Notes under the pieces: model-generated
What the model saw: only the letters and a program-made list of their open reading frames with translations
The model's database searches: none
What the model was told of the DNA's origin: nothing
Assembly: GCF_902806685.2 (NCBI RefSeq)
Contig: NC_048546.1
Span: 9,566,534-9,630,533 of the forward strand
Origin: Maniola hyperantus
Lineage: Eukaryota; Arthropoda; Insecta; Lepidoptera; Nymphalidae
Direction: 5' to 3'
Length of the DNA: 64,000 nucleotides
Translations under genes and position numbers: made by a program
In this document: piece by piece, positions 46,592 through 56,093 of the stretch
Numbering within the stretch: position 1 is the first letter of the stretch
How the letters are laid out: every line of letters begins with the position of its first letter

Positions 46592-47091
46592 GTAAGTACC
46601 TCTGCTTTGAGCGAGAGGGACTGAGGGGGCCACGCTAGTTGCATATCTGGACATATCTGTGAGTATTGTGTTCGTTAGTGATTGTCACAGTGTTTATAAT
46701 GTTTATGTATGATTTATATCGTCGCGTGGGCTGCGTTTCGAATCAATGGTGTGGGAGTTTGATACTGATACAGGAATTGCGATAATTTAGCGACGTGTAA
46801 TCTTAAAGTGTAGACGTGCATTATTTTATTCATGCTTGTTAATATAATTTATAATATTGAAGGGGCTATTATTTTCCAGTCATGATAGAGCGTATGGAAC
46901 CAGAATAATTACATACGCTCTAAGAAATATACTACATCGCAATCGCAAGAGCTGCGCTAGTTTATTATTTCAGCGCATATTATAGGTATGTGGTCCTAAC
47001 TCCTAAACCCTAAGGGCGTTTGTGCACTCGTCCGTATCTTTTCAGTCACGATCATTTTTGGGATTTTATTTTGATTGTGTTTGCATACTTG
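46592..47091. other. No recognised feature after the THAP-like exon
   Basis: If the donor at 46592 is used this would be intron. A short inverted pair 'agagcgtatg / catacgctct' lies at about 46886-46921. Confidence 0.4.
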
Positions 47092-47170
47092 TAGCCTCAA
47101 TAGCTCAACGGTAAGGAAAGCGGGCTGAAATCTGAAAGGTCGCCGCTTCAAATTCCACCCGTTGCACCAC
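47092..47170 (+). mobile_element. tRNA-like SINE head (second type), copy 2
   Basis: 'cctcaatagctcaacggtaa', 'gggctgaaatctgaaagg' and 'cacccgttgcaccactgtc' match 35627-35705. Confidence 0.6.
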
Positions 47171-47544
47171 TGTCCTGTATTCAGCCGTAGCTGCACCCGC
47201 ATCGCGTCGTGACCCATGTCGCCATGCCGTAGCCAAACTGCACTACAGCGCCATCTAGTTCGCATGGAAGCTCTTTTAATATAAGCAAATAATCACTAGC
47301 TAACGTTTTTATTGTTTGAAATTCAAAATTATGTACACATACGCAGAATATTAAAAGCCGACTCACCACAAACGAAGTTACAGTTAAACCCAAACATAAT
47401 TGAAAGTGAAAAACGAGAAAGCGGCACCTTTCATAAGAGCATTAAAAATAAACTCCGCACGGTACCGCGTCCTTTACAAATTAACAAGGGCCGGCTGAAC
47501 CGTATAAATCAGTACGCAAACGTTCTAATTACTCAAAAAAACAA

Positions 47545-47592
47545 CAGTCAAGTGCGAGTCGGGTTACGCATAAACCAGGGTTCCGTATAGCG
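47545..47592 (+). repeat. Repeat D head fragment
   Basis: 'cagtcaagtgcgagtcggg' and 'ccagggttccgta' match the start of repeat D. Confidence 0.5.
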
Positions 47593-47689
47593 CTATTATC
47601 AATGACTTCAATAGATAGTTTTCTTTAAGTTGTTCGTGGTTGTCACTTTACCCAAAGGTGCGTAAACACCGCGCCATTATCTAGGTACC

Positions 47690-47895
47690 TATTAGCTGAA
47701 GCCCACGACTTCGCGTGGATTTAGGTTTTTAAAAATCTGTGATTTTTCCGGGATAAAAAGTATCCTATGTCACACTCCAGGTTTTTGACTATACCCATGC
47801 AAAAGACCATGTCAATCGGTAGCTCCGTTGCGATGTGATTGAAGGACAAACCAATAAACTAACAAACAAAAAAATCAGACAAACCAAAGACACAG
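47690..47895 (-). mobile_element. Helitron-like repeat B
   Basis: 'agctgaagcccacgacttcg', 'ggatttaggtttttaaaaat', 'ccgggataaaaagtatcc', 'gatgtgattgaaggacaaac' and 'aataaactaacaaac'. Confidence 0.7.
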
Positions 47896-48039
47896 TTATT
47901 AATTTACACAGCATGAATCACATTGAATATGATTGCCATAAGAATTCAACTGCAAAAAGCCATGGCACTGAAAAAAGCCATATATTAAGAGAAGAAGAAG
48001 AAGAATTAAACTTCATTTGAATGGGGCACGCTCAAAGGA

Positions 48040-48290
48040 CACTCCTCTAAGTCTCTTTCAATTCGGAAAGCAGATAAAACTAAAAATGTAACTACGTACC
48101 TATTGGCAGTGTTCGTAGTAACTAGATTATAAGAGTTGTTCAAGGGGCGGGCGGACCAACAAATTCCTGAAAGGCCGGCAACGCATTGGCGCTTCCTCTG
48201 GTGCTGCAAATGTTTATGGGCGGCGGTAATCACTTAACATCAGGTGACCCGTCTGCACATTTGCTCTCCATATTTATTTTTAAAAAAAAC
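48040..48290 (+). mobile_element. Probable retroelement 3' end with A-rich tail
   Basis: 'cctgaaaggccggcaacgc', 'tgtttatgggcggcggtaat' and 'cacttaacatcaggtgaccc' are words I associate with a common lepidopteran LINE/SINE 3' end. It runs into an A-rich tail. Only one copy is present here. Confidence 0.45.
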
Positions 48291-48607
48291 TTACGGACCC
48301 GCTGAGTTTGACTACGGAACCCTGAAAAATCATATTTGCAAGCGAGACGTGGACGGAATGCTCATTAAGCCCTAAAGGGGGGAAGTCAACTCCATGATGT
48401 ACTCTGCGTGTGCATTAATTTCATTATGAGTAGGTATGTGGCTTGAGTTATAGCGTTTGCTCTTTTTGATATGGTTGGATTTTTTTAATGGCTTCAATAA
48501 AGCTTTAATGCGAATAAAATGTAGAAACGATGTTTGCTACTGTAATTTTGGATGTACTTTTTTCCTCTCTGGTAGAAAGGTTAGGTTTTGCGTAACGCTC
48601 TCTTTTA

Positions 48608-48780
48608 TGGGTAGATTACACCTACCGAGTAGTGGCGAGTCAGTGTCCTCGGCCGAGTACTCGGTTGGTATAAACACTTTAACGAGTGCAATTTCGCCGC
48701 AATTTCTCATCCACAGCACTGTCTCGGCCGAATGACATTTTACTGTCTCGCTTCACTACTCTGTAGGTGTAATCAGCCCA
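48608..48780. mobile_element. Harbinger-like MITE 1 (TTA target)
   Basis: Ends 'tgggtagattacacctaccg' and 'ctgtaggtgtaatcagccca' form ~27-bp inverted repeats with a few mismatches, each flanked by TTA (48605-48607, 48781-48783). TTA duplication is the PIF/Harbinger signature. Confidence 0.8.
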
Positions 48781-48783
48781 TTA

Positions 48784-48964
48784 GAGTTAGCGCGCACCAC
48801 GGTGTGGCGAGTTGCGGTGCGTTTTAAAATCCGTAAATTTGAATTGAAATCTATGAAAATCTGATGCGGAATTAATTCCGCAGTACGCGTGCTTCTATAT
48901 GGTTCTATAGTTCACAGATTTTGCAGGCAAAAAAGGTACGGAAAAACGTGGTGCGCGCTAGCTC
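48784..48964. mobile_element. Harbinger-like MITE 2 (TTA target)
   Basis: Ends 'gagttagcgcgcaccacg' and 'cgtggtgcgcgctagctc' are inverted repeats with one mismatch. The flanks are TTA at 48781-48783 and 48965-48967. The first TTA is shared with MITE 1. Confidence 0.85.
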
Positions 48965-49059
48965 TTAGGGTGTTTGTGCCCTCATCCTTCATTTTACGGA
49001 TCCGTGAAAAAAATACGAAACGAATGTACCTACCTACGTAATTGTGTGACGGCCATTTC

Positions 49060-49229
49060 GAAGAATCACAGATACTATGAAAAGTAGCCTATGTCCTTCC
49101 CCGGGATGTAAGCTAACTCTGTACCAAATTTCATCAAAATCGGTTGAACGGTTGGTTGGGCCGTGAAAAGCTAGCAGACAGACAGACAGACAGACAGACA
49201 CACTTTCTCATTTATAATATTAGTATGGA
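49060..49229 (-). mobile_element. Helitron-like repeat B, 5' half
   Basis: 'ccccgggatgtaagctaac', 'aatttcatcaaaatcggttg', 'gggccgtgaaaagctagc', (cagacaga)n and 'tttataatattagtatgga' are the complement of the consensus 5' end. Confidence 0.8.
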
Positions 49230-49901
49230 TCTGTCACCGGCTGTAAGTACTCACGTATTTAGTCGACGTTAGCCCGACTAGTTTCGAACCCATCCGGGGT
49301 CCTTTTCCAAGGGAGACTCTCAACCGCGACGCGTGCGCAAACTGACTACCACTACACTAGAGGTACAGTACGCGGCAGAAAGTAATTGTACATCGACCTT
49401 TAAGGAGATAGCAGATTTGTAGGGCATTGTCCCTGTCGTTGAGACCGACAAAACGCCATATAGGTATGAGTGACAGAGACAACGTTCTACAAAGCCGAAA
49501 TCATAGGGGTGCAACTCTAGAACATTAAAAAATCGCAAATTGAAAATCGCTTGTGGTGCCATCTAAGCGCGAGCACGGCTAAACAAATAGAGAACAGTTT
49601 ACAAAAGACGTCAATAGATGGCGGGCACATTGGTGTAATTTTAATGACATTAATAAATTATAACCAAGTTTTCATGTTTTCGTGTGCTGTAGTAAATATT
49701 TATATTTCTGTTAAATTTATCTGACCCTGCTTTAATAACAGGACTCTGTAGTCTGTATTTCCTTTCACCACCTCGATAACTATATTCTAAGGATTGATTT
49801 AGTGACTCGATTCATGCCTGAACGATTGACCACGGCTACGGATTCCGGACTTGTTTTTGCTTTGTGAAATGATTTTTCTGTGAATATATTTGTGCAGAAA
49901 A

Positions 49902-49944
49902 ATGCCACGGAGATCTCGATGTGTGTCTGGATGTGACTAATTCG
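49902..49944 (+). pseudogene. THAP pseudogene, exon 1
   Basis: An ATG opens MPRRSRCVSGCD, which fits the start of a THAP domain including its first Cys pair (C-x3-C). A TAA follows, then the exon ends at a consensus GTAAGT donor (49945). The exon is 43 nt. One base more would remove the stop and give phase 2, matching exon 2 at 54948, so a single-base deletion is likely. Confidence 0.6.
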
Positions 49945-50059
49945 GTAAGTATAAAATCAGCTTACTCGTAATCTAACTCAAAATTACTTCAATGAGTCAA
50001 ACTCTATGCACCATTAAGGCACCATTAGCACATTAGGTATTTTATCATGATACTAGGTA

Positions 50060-50405
50060 TATAGTTCCTGCGATTTCGTCCGCTCGAAAAAACTATTTTA
50101 GAAATCCCGTGAGAAGTCCAATTTTCCGGGATAAATGTGGCCTACAAGTTACAACCGTCTGATGCAAGCTATCTCTGTACCAAACAGATGATGACCACCA
50201 CTTTGTCTACGTGGATTTAGGGTTTTTGGGAATCCCATGGGAACTGTTTGAGTTTTCCGTGACAAAAGAAGCCTATGTCCTTACCTGGATGCAAGTTATC
50301 TCTGTACTAACTTTCATCATAAACGGTTACACAAATTTACTGTAAAAAGCTAGCATACAGACAGGTTGACACACTTTTGCATTTATCATATTGCTATGGA
50401 TTATT
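50060..50405 (-). mobile_element. Repeat B fragments, two partial copies
   Basis: 'gcgatttcgtccgctcg' with 'aaatcccgtgagaag', then a second start 'ctttgtctacgtggatttag' with 'catgggaactgtttgag' through 'aaagctagcatacagac' to 'tcatattgctatggatt'. They lie in the THAP intron. Confidence 0.6.
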
Positions 50406-50545
50406 AACTACTAATTCTGTAAATTTTTTGTTTTGTAATTAAGTGTACTTACAACATTTGTTTTGAACTTTATTGACTAAGTTATTTTTATATTATAGGT
50501 ATCAGCTATCAACTAATTAAGTACAATAAGTAAATATAGACTAAT

Positions 50546-50715
50546 TGTTAGAATAAATACTTCTTTGTAGGTATTAGGTTTATTTATAAGCTCAATAATA
50601 AATGTCATTCTCTTTTGTTTGCTGTTCACATCAACATGTCAACTAAATAAAAACTGACGAAGAATATCCTTACGTATTTTCTTTTAACAATTGGTAGTTG
50701 AATCAACTACCAACA
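50546..50715 (+). repeat. Copia 5' LTR
   Basis: Starts 'tgttagaataaatacttc' and ends 'gaatcaactaccaaca'. It would hold the promoter of the element RNA. Confidence 0.97.
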
Positions 50716-50731
50716 GGTTATGGGTCATAGC
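50716..50731 (+). other. Copia primer-binding site (initiator-Met tRNA, internal)
   Basis: 'ggttatgggtcatagc' directly after the LTR resembles the complement of the anticodon stem-loop of initiator methionine tRNA, the half-tRNA primer known for Drosophila copia. The match is recalled, not computed. Confidence 0.65.
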
Positions 50732-50759
50732 ATAGCATACAGTATCTAAGGAAATCGTG

Positions 50760-53700
50760 ATGGAAACGAGAGATGTTGAGAGATCGCAAAGTTCCCATAT
50801 GTCAGGTCTTCCAAGTATGGAAAAATTGGACGGTAGTACGAATTATGGAACATGGAAGTTCCAAATGGAACTACATCTAATTCATGAAGACCTTTGGGAA
50901 TACACAGCGACAACACCAAGTGCTACCGATGTACAAGGTATTAAAAAGGATCAGAAGGCTAGAGCAAAAATCTGCTTAGCGCTAAAACCACACTGCTTAA
51001 TTCACGTTCGTCAATCAAAAACGGCAAAGGAGTGCTGGGATGCCTTGTGCTCAACTTTCGAAGATCGAGGCGTAAATAATCGGTGCTATTTACTGGGCAA
51101 ACTGGTTAGTCAGAAACTCAGTATGTACGAATCTTCACAAAAATATGTAACTGAGATCATGAGTATCGCTCAAAAACTGAATGGTATAGGAAAAGAGCTG
51201 GACGACGAGTTGTTAGCAGCGCTCATGTTACAAGGTTTAGGAGAAAAATACGCACCTCTACGAATGGCAATGGAAAACAGTAATATAGTACTAACTACTG
51301 ATTACGTAAAAATGAAGCTTCTACAATTGGAGAAGAAGGAGCAAGGCGACAATGAGGAGCCGTCTACGAGTGCCTTAGTTTCTACGAAAACCAATTTTTC
51401 GAAAAACAGAAACAAACAACAACAGAAAATACTGAAATGTTTCATTTGTAAAGGACACCACAAAGCAATAAATTGTCCATCTAACCCATCGAAGAAGAAG
51501 ACGAACAATAATGGTCATCAAGTCAATTTCACTGCATTATCTACTACAGAGAGTTCATGCAAAGGAGAGTGGATCCTTGATTCGGGCGCGTCATCTCACA
51601 TGACTTGTCGCAAGGATTGGTTTAGAAACTATGTAGAGCTAGAGAAGCCTGTACAAGTTACATGCGCGAACGGGAGTAGAATAAATGGAGAAGGTCGTGG
51701 TGATGTATGTTCGACTAGAGAGTTAGAGTTTACGGTGAGTGAAGCTTTGTATGTACCCGATTTAACTGTGAACTTATTAAGTGTAAGTACGTTAGTTAAT
51801 CGAGGTATTGTAGTAGTATTTTCAAAGAGAGGTTGTGAGATGTATGCAGAGAATGATTGTGAGATAAAAGGTTCTGGGAAAAAGATGTGCGAGGAAGAGA
51901 GAGGGATCTATAAATTTAGATCAAAACCTTGTACATATAACTCGTATTTTTCAGCTTTGAACACAATTGCTGATAATAGTTTTAGATTATGGCATCAGAG
52001 ACTCGGTCATCTAAGTTTCAACTATATGAAGATGTTGAGAGACGAAATGGCTGAAGGTATTAACTTTAAGGATCCCGAAGAAGTACAATGCGTTTCGTGT
52101 CTGAAAGGTAAGCAGACTAAGCTACCTTTTCCAAAGAAGAAGGCGAAGCGAGCTACTGAAATTCTTGAGTTAGTACATAGTGATGTTTGTGGACCTATAG
52201 AAACTCCGTCATTCTCAGGCAAACGATATTTTATTACTTTTATTGATGATAAAACAAGAAAAACCTTCGTTTATTTTTTAAGAGAAAAAAGTGAAGTTTT
52301 TTCTGTCTTGGTTGAGTTTAAGATTTTAGCTGAATCACAAACTGGCAGAAAGCTTAAAATTATTAGAACCGACAACGGGACCGAGTATGTCAATAAAAGA
52401 GTTAGTGAGTTTTTAAAACAAAATGGTATTGTTCATCAGCTAACTGTGGACTATACACCAGCTCAAAATGGAGTGAGCGAGAGAGCCAATCGAACGATTG
52501 TGGAACGAGCAAGAAGTATGCTTGCTGAAGCAAACTTACCAAAAGTGTATTGGGCGGAAGCTGTTCAAACGTCTGTTTTTCTGAAAAACAGATCACCTAC
52601 ACTGGCGGTTAAAGGAAAGACTCCAGAAGAAGCCTGGACTGGAAGGAAAATAAATTTGAGTTTTCTGCGTATTTTTGGGAGCAAAGCATACATGCACATT
52701 CCAGATGAAAAGAGGAAAAAGCTTGATCCGAAAAGTTTGGAGTTAGTTTTTGTAGGTTACTTCGAAACAACAAAGGGTTATCGTTTATTAGACCCGAAAA
52801 CTCATAAGGTATACAAATCTAGAGATGTTGTATTCTTCGAAAACTCTAAAGATATCGACACATCTAAAAATGAGGAGAGAGTAGTTGAGGAAGTAATAAT
52901 ACCTCTAGGGAATATAGAAGAACCGGATGTGCAGGATATACCCACAATACCAGAAATACCAATTAGTTCAGAAGAAGTTATTCAGATGGAGAATGATATA
53001 GAGACGAGAGAAGAACCTGGATCTGGGGTTATAGAGAGTAATCCAGAAACAGAAATGGAGAACGTTGATGAAGGTAGGAGATATCCTTTAAGAGAACGTA
53101 CACCTACAGTGTTCAAAGATTGTATTCTATATCATACAGTAGCAGTAGCTAGACATGAGCCACTGACTATAGAAGAAGCCTTGTCAAGAGAAGACAGTCA
53201 CATGTGGAGAGCTGCAATTCAGGAGGAGTTGAAGGCTTTAAAAAAGAATAACACATGGACTTTGGTGAAGCCACCTGAGAGAAAATGCAACATAGTAGAT
53301 TCTAAATGGTTATTTAGAATTAAAGAAGAGGCGGGAGGAAAAAGATATAATGCTCGCTTAGTCGCAAGAGGCTTCAGTCAGAGGAGAGGCATTGATTACT
53401 TCGAAACTTTTGCGCCCGTGGTCAGGCACAGTTCGTTAAGGTTACTAATAGCTTTGACAGCTAAACTAGGACTTCATATAGATCAAATGGATGTGAAAAC
53501 GGCGTTCTTAAATGGACATCTTGAAGAGGAAGTATATATGAACCAACCTAAAGGCTTTGAAGAGCAAGGAGATTACATCTGTCGTCTGAACAGGGCATTA
53601 TATGGTTTAAAGCAAGCTCCTAGAGCATGGAACAAAAGACTCAATGAGACGTTAGAAAAACTTGGTTTTCATAGATCTAAAAATGAATCATGTGTTTATT

Positions 53701-53948
53701 ACAGAGGTGACAAGCACAAAATTATCATACTTGCAGTGTATGTAGATGACATACTTATTTTTTGGAATGAAGAGCAAGAAATGAAGAAGGTTAAAGAAGA
53801 GCTAACGTTGAATTTCGAAATGAAAGATTTGGGAAGCGCTAAACTTATGCTTGGAATTAACATAACACAGGAGAAAGATGGGATAAGTCTTGACCAAGAA
53901 GATTACATAGGGAAGTTATTACATGCATATGGAATGGAAGCTGCTTAA
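50760..53948 (+). CDS. Copia gag-pol polyprotein (ends at a premature stop)
   Basis: I use the ATG at 50760, the first after the primer site. Of its 1062 codons, about 1-225 are Gag, with the conserved LDGSTNYGTWKFQME start and a zinc knuckle at 227-239. The knuckle spacing is C-x2-C-x3-H-x4-C, one residue short of the usual. The protease active site is LDSGAS (Asp274). The GAG-pre-integrase motif LWHQRLGH with CVSC gives the zinc-binding HHCC. Integrase has D475, D538 and E574 with the exact D-35-E spacing. Reverse transcriptase begins near 800, with KWLFRIKEE, QMDVKTAFLNG and YVDDIL (Asp 996-997). The reading stops at TAA 53946-53948, just before the conserved proline-rich link to RNase H. 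Confidence 0.95.
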   Translation: METRDVERSQSSHMSGLPSMEKLDGSTNYGTWKFQMELHLIHEDLWEYTATTPSATDVQGIKKDQKARAKICLALKPHCLIHVRQSKTAKECWDALCSTFEDRGVNNRCYLLGKLVSQKLSMYESSQKYVTEIMSIAQKLNGIGKELDDELLAALMLQGLGEKYAPLRMAMENSNIVLTTDYVKMKLLQLEKKEQGDNEEPSTSALVSTKTNFSKNRNKQQQKILKCFICKGHHKAINCPSNPSKKKTNNNGHQVNFTALSTTESSCKGEWILDSGASSHMTCRKDWFRNYVELEKPVQVTCANGSRINGEGRGDVCSTRELEFTVSEALYVPDLTVNLLSVSTLVNRGIVVVFSKRGCEMYAENDCEIKGSGKKMCEEERGIYKFRSKPCTYNSYFSALNTIADNSFRLWHQRLGHLSFNYMKMLRDEMAEGINFKDPEEVQCVSCLKGKQTKLPFPKKKAKRATEILELVHSDVCGPIETPSFSGKRYFITFIDDKTRKTFVYFLREKSEVFSVLVEFKILAESQTGRKLKIIRTDNGTEYVNKRVSEFLKQNGIVHQLTVDYTPAQNGVSERANRTIVERARSMLAEANLPKVYWAEAVQTSVFLKNRSPTLAVKGKTPEEAWTGRKINLSFLRIFGSKAYMHIPDEKRKKLDPKSLELVFVGYFETTKGYRLLDPKTHKVYKSRDVVFFENSKDIDTSKNEERVVEEVIIPLGNIEEPDVQDIPTIPEIPISSEEVIQMENDIETREEPGSGVIESNPETEMENVDEGRRYPLRERTPTVFKDCILYHTVAVARHEPLTIEEALSREDSHMWRAAIQEELKALKKNNTWTLVKPPERKCNIVDSKWLFRIKEEAGGKRYNARLVARGFSQRRGIDYFETFAPVVRHSSLRLLIALTAKLGLHIDQMDVKTAFLNGHLEEEVYMNQPKGFEEQGDYICRLNRALYGLKQAPRAWNKRLNETLEKLGFHRSKNESCVYYRGDKHKIIILAVYVDDILIFWNEEQEMKKVKEELTLNFEMKDLGSAKLMLGINITQEKDGISLDQEDYIGKLLHAYGMEAA

Positions 53949-54676
53949 CCAGTGACCACACCTTCGGTTCAAGGGCAGAGGTTAGAGAAACCTGGACCCG
54001 ATCATGTATCACCTAATGTACCTTATCAAGCATTAATTGGCTCACTTTTGTATGTTGCCGTGTGCACGAGGCCAGACATAGCACATACAGTCAGTTTAAC
54101 GAGTGTTATGATGATTGCCATTGGATAGCATTGAAAAGAGTTCTCCGATATCTAAAAGGAACCAAATCGTTAAAACTTAAGTACTCTAGAGAAGCAGTAC
54201 AGAAAGAATGGATTGTGGGATACGCAGATGCCGACCACGCCGGAGACCGAGATCGCAGGTCATACTCGGGATCAGTTTTTCTGTGCCAAGGAGGAGCTAT
54301 ATGCTGGAATAGTCAGAAGCAGAAAACAATAGCATTATCTACTGCAGAGGCAGAGTATGTGTCATTGTCGGAGGCTGCTAAAGAGGCTGTATTTCTTCGA
54401 CGGTTCATGGCTGAACTAACACGGAAACCTTGTGAAGCGATAACTCTATACACTGATAGTCAGTCAGCTATGGCTATCGCACAAAACCCTGTACACCATC
54501 AACGTACTAAGCATATAGATGTACGATATCAGTTTATTCGAGAAGCAATAGAAAATGGTGAGATTTCTCTGATATATAAAGAAACCTCACGTATGGTTGC
54601 AGATGTGTTAACGAAAGGATTGATGAGAGGTAAATTTGAATGGTGTGTAAGAGGAATGGGATTAGATGATGCATGA
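53949..54676 (+). pseudogene. Copia pol C-terminus: RT end and RNase H (frameshifted)
   Basis: After the stop the same frame continues (PYQALIGSLLYVAVCTRPDI) until about 54095. A small deletion there shifts the reading to the frame that resumes with SQFNE and HWIALKRVLRYLKGT. RNase H motifs follow: YADADHAGD (Asp), SGSVF, LSTAEAEY (Glu), LYTDSQSA (Asp), RTKHIDVRYQFIRE and VADVLTKGL. The frame ends at TGA 54674-54676, 59 bp before the polypurine tract. The apparent start codon at 54062 is a chance event. Confidence 0.93.
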
Positions 54677-54734
54677 GTATAGAGTGCAAATGTGTGATAG
54701 TAAATTAGAATGAGTAAGTGACGAGCTTATGAAT

Positions 54735-54745
54735 ATAAGGAGGAG
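54735..54745 (+). other. Copia polypurine tract
   Basis: 'ataaggaggag' immediately before the 3' LTR, the expected plus-strand primer. Confidence 0.85.
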
Positions 54746-54915
54746 TGTTAGAATAAATACTTCTTTGTAAGTATTAGGTTTATTTATAAGCTCAATAATA
54801 AATGTCATTCTCTTTTGTTTGCTGTTCACATCAACATGTCAACTAAATAAAAACTGACGAAGAATATCCTTACGTATTTTCTTTTAACAATTGGTAGTTG
54901 AATCAACTACCAACA
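54746..54915 (+). repeat. Copia 3' LTR
   Basis: The same 170 bp as the 5' LTR except A instead of G at 54770. Confidence 0.97.
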
Positions 54916-54947
54916 CTAATGCATATTTTATGTTATTACTTTTTCAG

Positions 54948-55097
54948 ATGTTTGCATGGCTTTCCAAAACCTGGCTACTCCTCTCTTTGAAACCATTTAA
55001 ACAATGAAAAGAGATAGTAGGACAACATTTAGAAAGCAAGACTGAATATATAGTTACGAATTATCAAATTTGCAATCACCAGTTTGAAGATCGTTGA
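54948..55097 (+). pseudogene. THAP pseudogene, exon 2
   Basis: A 'ttattactttttcag' acceptor ends at 54947. The exon then reads CLHGFPKPGYSSL. After a frameshift it reads KEIVGQHLE, SKTEYIVTNY and QICNHQFEDR before a stop. FPK, the missing Trp (a TGA stands where the conserved Trp is expected before KEIVGQ) and IC-x2-(H)-F are landmarks of the THAP domain. The last zinc ligand His appears as Gln. With exon 1 it makes a dead THAP gene whose intron holds the copia element. Confidence 0.65.
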
Positions 55098-55555
55098 AAT
55101 ACACCAGTTGTGGTAGTAATATGAAAGTTATGAAAAGTAAATAACCAAAAATTTTGGATTTGAGCGTTACCTATTTCACAATCTCGTGGGTCTTGAATTT
55201 GGGTATGTATTTTATGTACCTAGTTACGAATTTATGAAAATAAAATATTTTACAAAACCTTAAAACCTTTTTATTTCTATAGTGTTTTATAATTTAGTAT
55301 CTTAAAGAGTCAGTCTTGTAATATATATTTTTAAACATGTTTTAAACAAACGTTAATGGAATTATTGATATTTTTTTAAAACATGTTCAAAAATATAAAA
55401 TATTCTAGTAAAGTACATTTAAATAGCATTTAAATTTTCGCGCTCTCGCACGCCTGGCGCGCTTTTAGTGCCCTCTAGATGTGAGCACACGCGTAACTTT
55501 GAAAAAGAAATCGAGAGTCGCACATCTATCTCTAGTATATAGTAGATAATCTATG
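55098..55555. other. No recognised feature; one inverted repeat
   Basis: 'atatatttttaaacatgtttt' and 'aaaacatgttcaaaaatata' (about 55322 and 55378) form an imperfect inverted pair. Otherwise non-coding. Confidence 0.45.
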
Positions 55556-55955
55556 GCCGAAATGTCATTCTAAAGGCCGATGTACAAAACGCCATGTAGG
55601 TATGAGTGACAGAGACAACGTTCTACAAAGCCGAAATGTCATTCTAAAGGCCGATGTACAAAACGCCATCTAGGTATGAGTGTCAGAGACAACGTTCTAT
55701 AAAGCCGAAATGTCATTCTAAAGGCCGATGTACAAAACGCCATGTAGGTATGAGTGACAGAGACAACGTTCTATAAAGCCGAAATGTCATTCTAAAGGCC
55801 GATGTACAAAACGCCATCTAGGTATGAGTGTCAGAGACAACGTTCTATAAAGCCGAAATGTCATTCTAAAGGCCGATGTACAAAACGCCATATATGTATG
55901 AGTGACAGAGACAACGTTCTACAAAGCCAAAATGTCATCCTAATGCCGATGTACA
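55556..55955 (+). repeat. Tandem array, 74-bp unit, ~5.4 copies
   Basis: Units start at 55556, 55630, 55704, 55778, 55852 and 55926 (partial), each beginning 'gccgaaatgtcattctaaag'. Variants alternate: CATGTAGG with GTGACAG, then CATCTAGG with GTGTCAG. One diverged unit lies at 49443-49500. Open frames inside are incidental. Confidence 0.97.
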
Positions 55956-56093
55956 TTACTTTCTGCCGCGTACTGTATAGAGTTTAATAAAGATAAGATC
56001 AAGCTTTTAAAAATATTAACACTAGATGTAAATATGCAGCAACATGTCATCAATAACACTTTCATATGGCCAGCGATGATAGCTCGTTTGCAC

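Larger units (their letters stand above)
50546..54915 (+). mobile_element. Ty1/copia LTR retrotransposon, near-intact
   Basis: 4370 bp with 170-bp LTRs, TG...CA ends and the 5-bp duplication CTAAT at 50541-50545 and 54916-54920. The order is LTR, primer-binding site, gag, protease, integrase, reverse transcriptase, RNase H, polypurine tract, LTR. Integrase lies before reverse transcriptase, which defines copia. One nonsense codon and one frameshift break the single gag-pol frame. The LTRs differ at one position (50570 G, 54770 A), so the insertion is recent. Confidence 0.97.
49364..55977. mobile_element. Candidate THAP-containing DNA transposon with nested copia
   Basis: Left end 49364 'tacagtacgcggcagaaag' and 'taattgtacatcg' mirrors right end 'cgatgtacatta' and 'ctttctgccgcgtactgta' at 55977, ~32 bp with one indel. 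TAGAG occurs just outside both ends (49358 and 55978), as TAGAGG and TAGAGT. Without the copia insertion it is about 2.2 kb. It holds one 74-bp-type unit near the left end (49443-49500), a two-exon THAP remnant, and a 5-copy array of that unit at the right end. THAP domains are the DNA-binding part of P-element-type transposases, but no catalytic domain is visible. Confidence 0.55.

Noticed and set aside
48537..48735. Overlapping open frames near 48.5-48.7 kb as a small gene
   Set aside because: They span a Harbinger-like MITE and have no domain.
54062..54676. Separate 204-codon gene after copia gag-pol
   Set aside because: Its start is a chance codon. The RNase H motifs show it is the frameshifted end of pol.
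55802..55987. Repeat-peptide gene in the 74-bp array
   Set aside because: 74 is not a multiple of three, so no frame persists over units. The peptide is an accident of two units.
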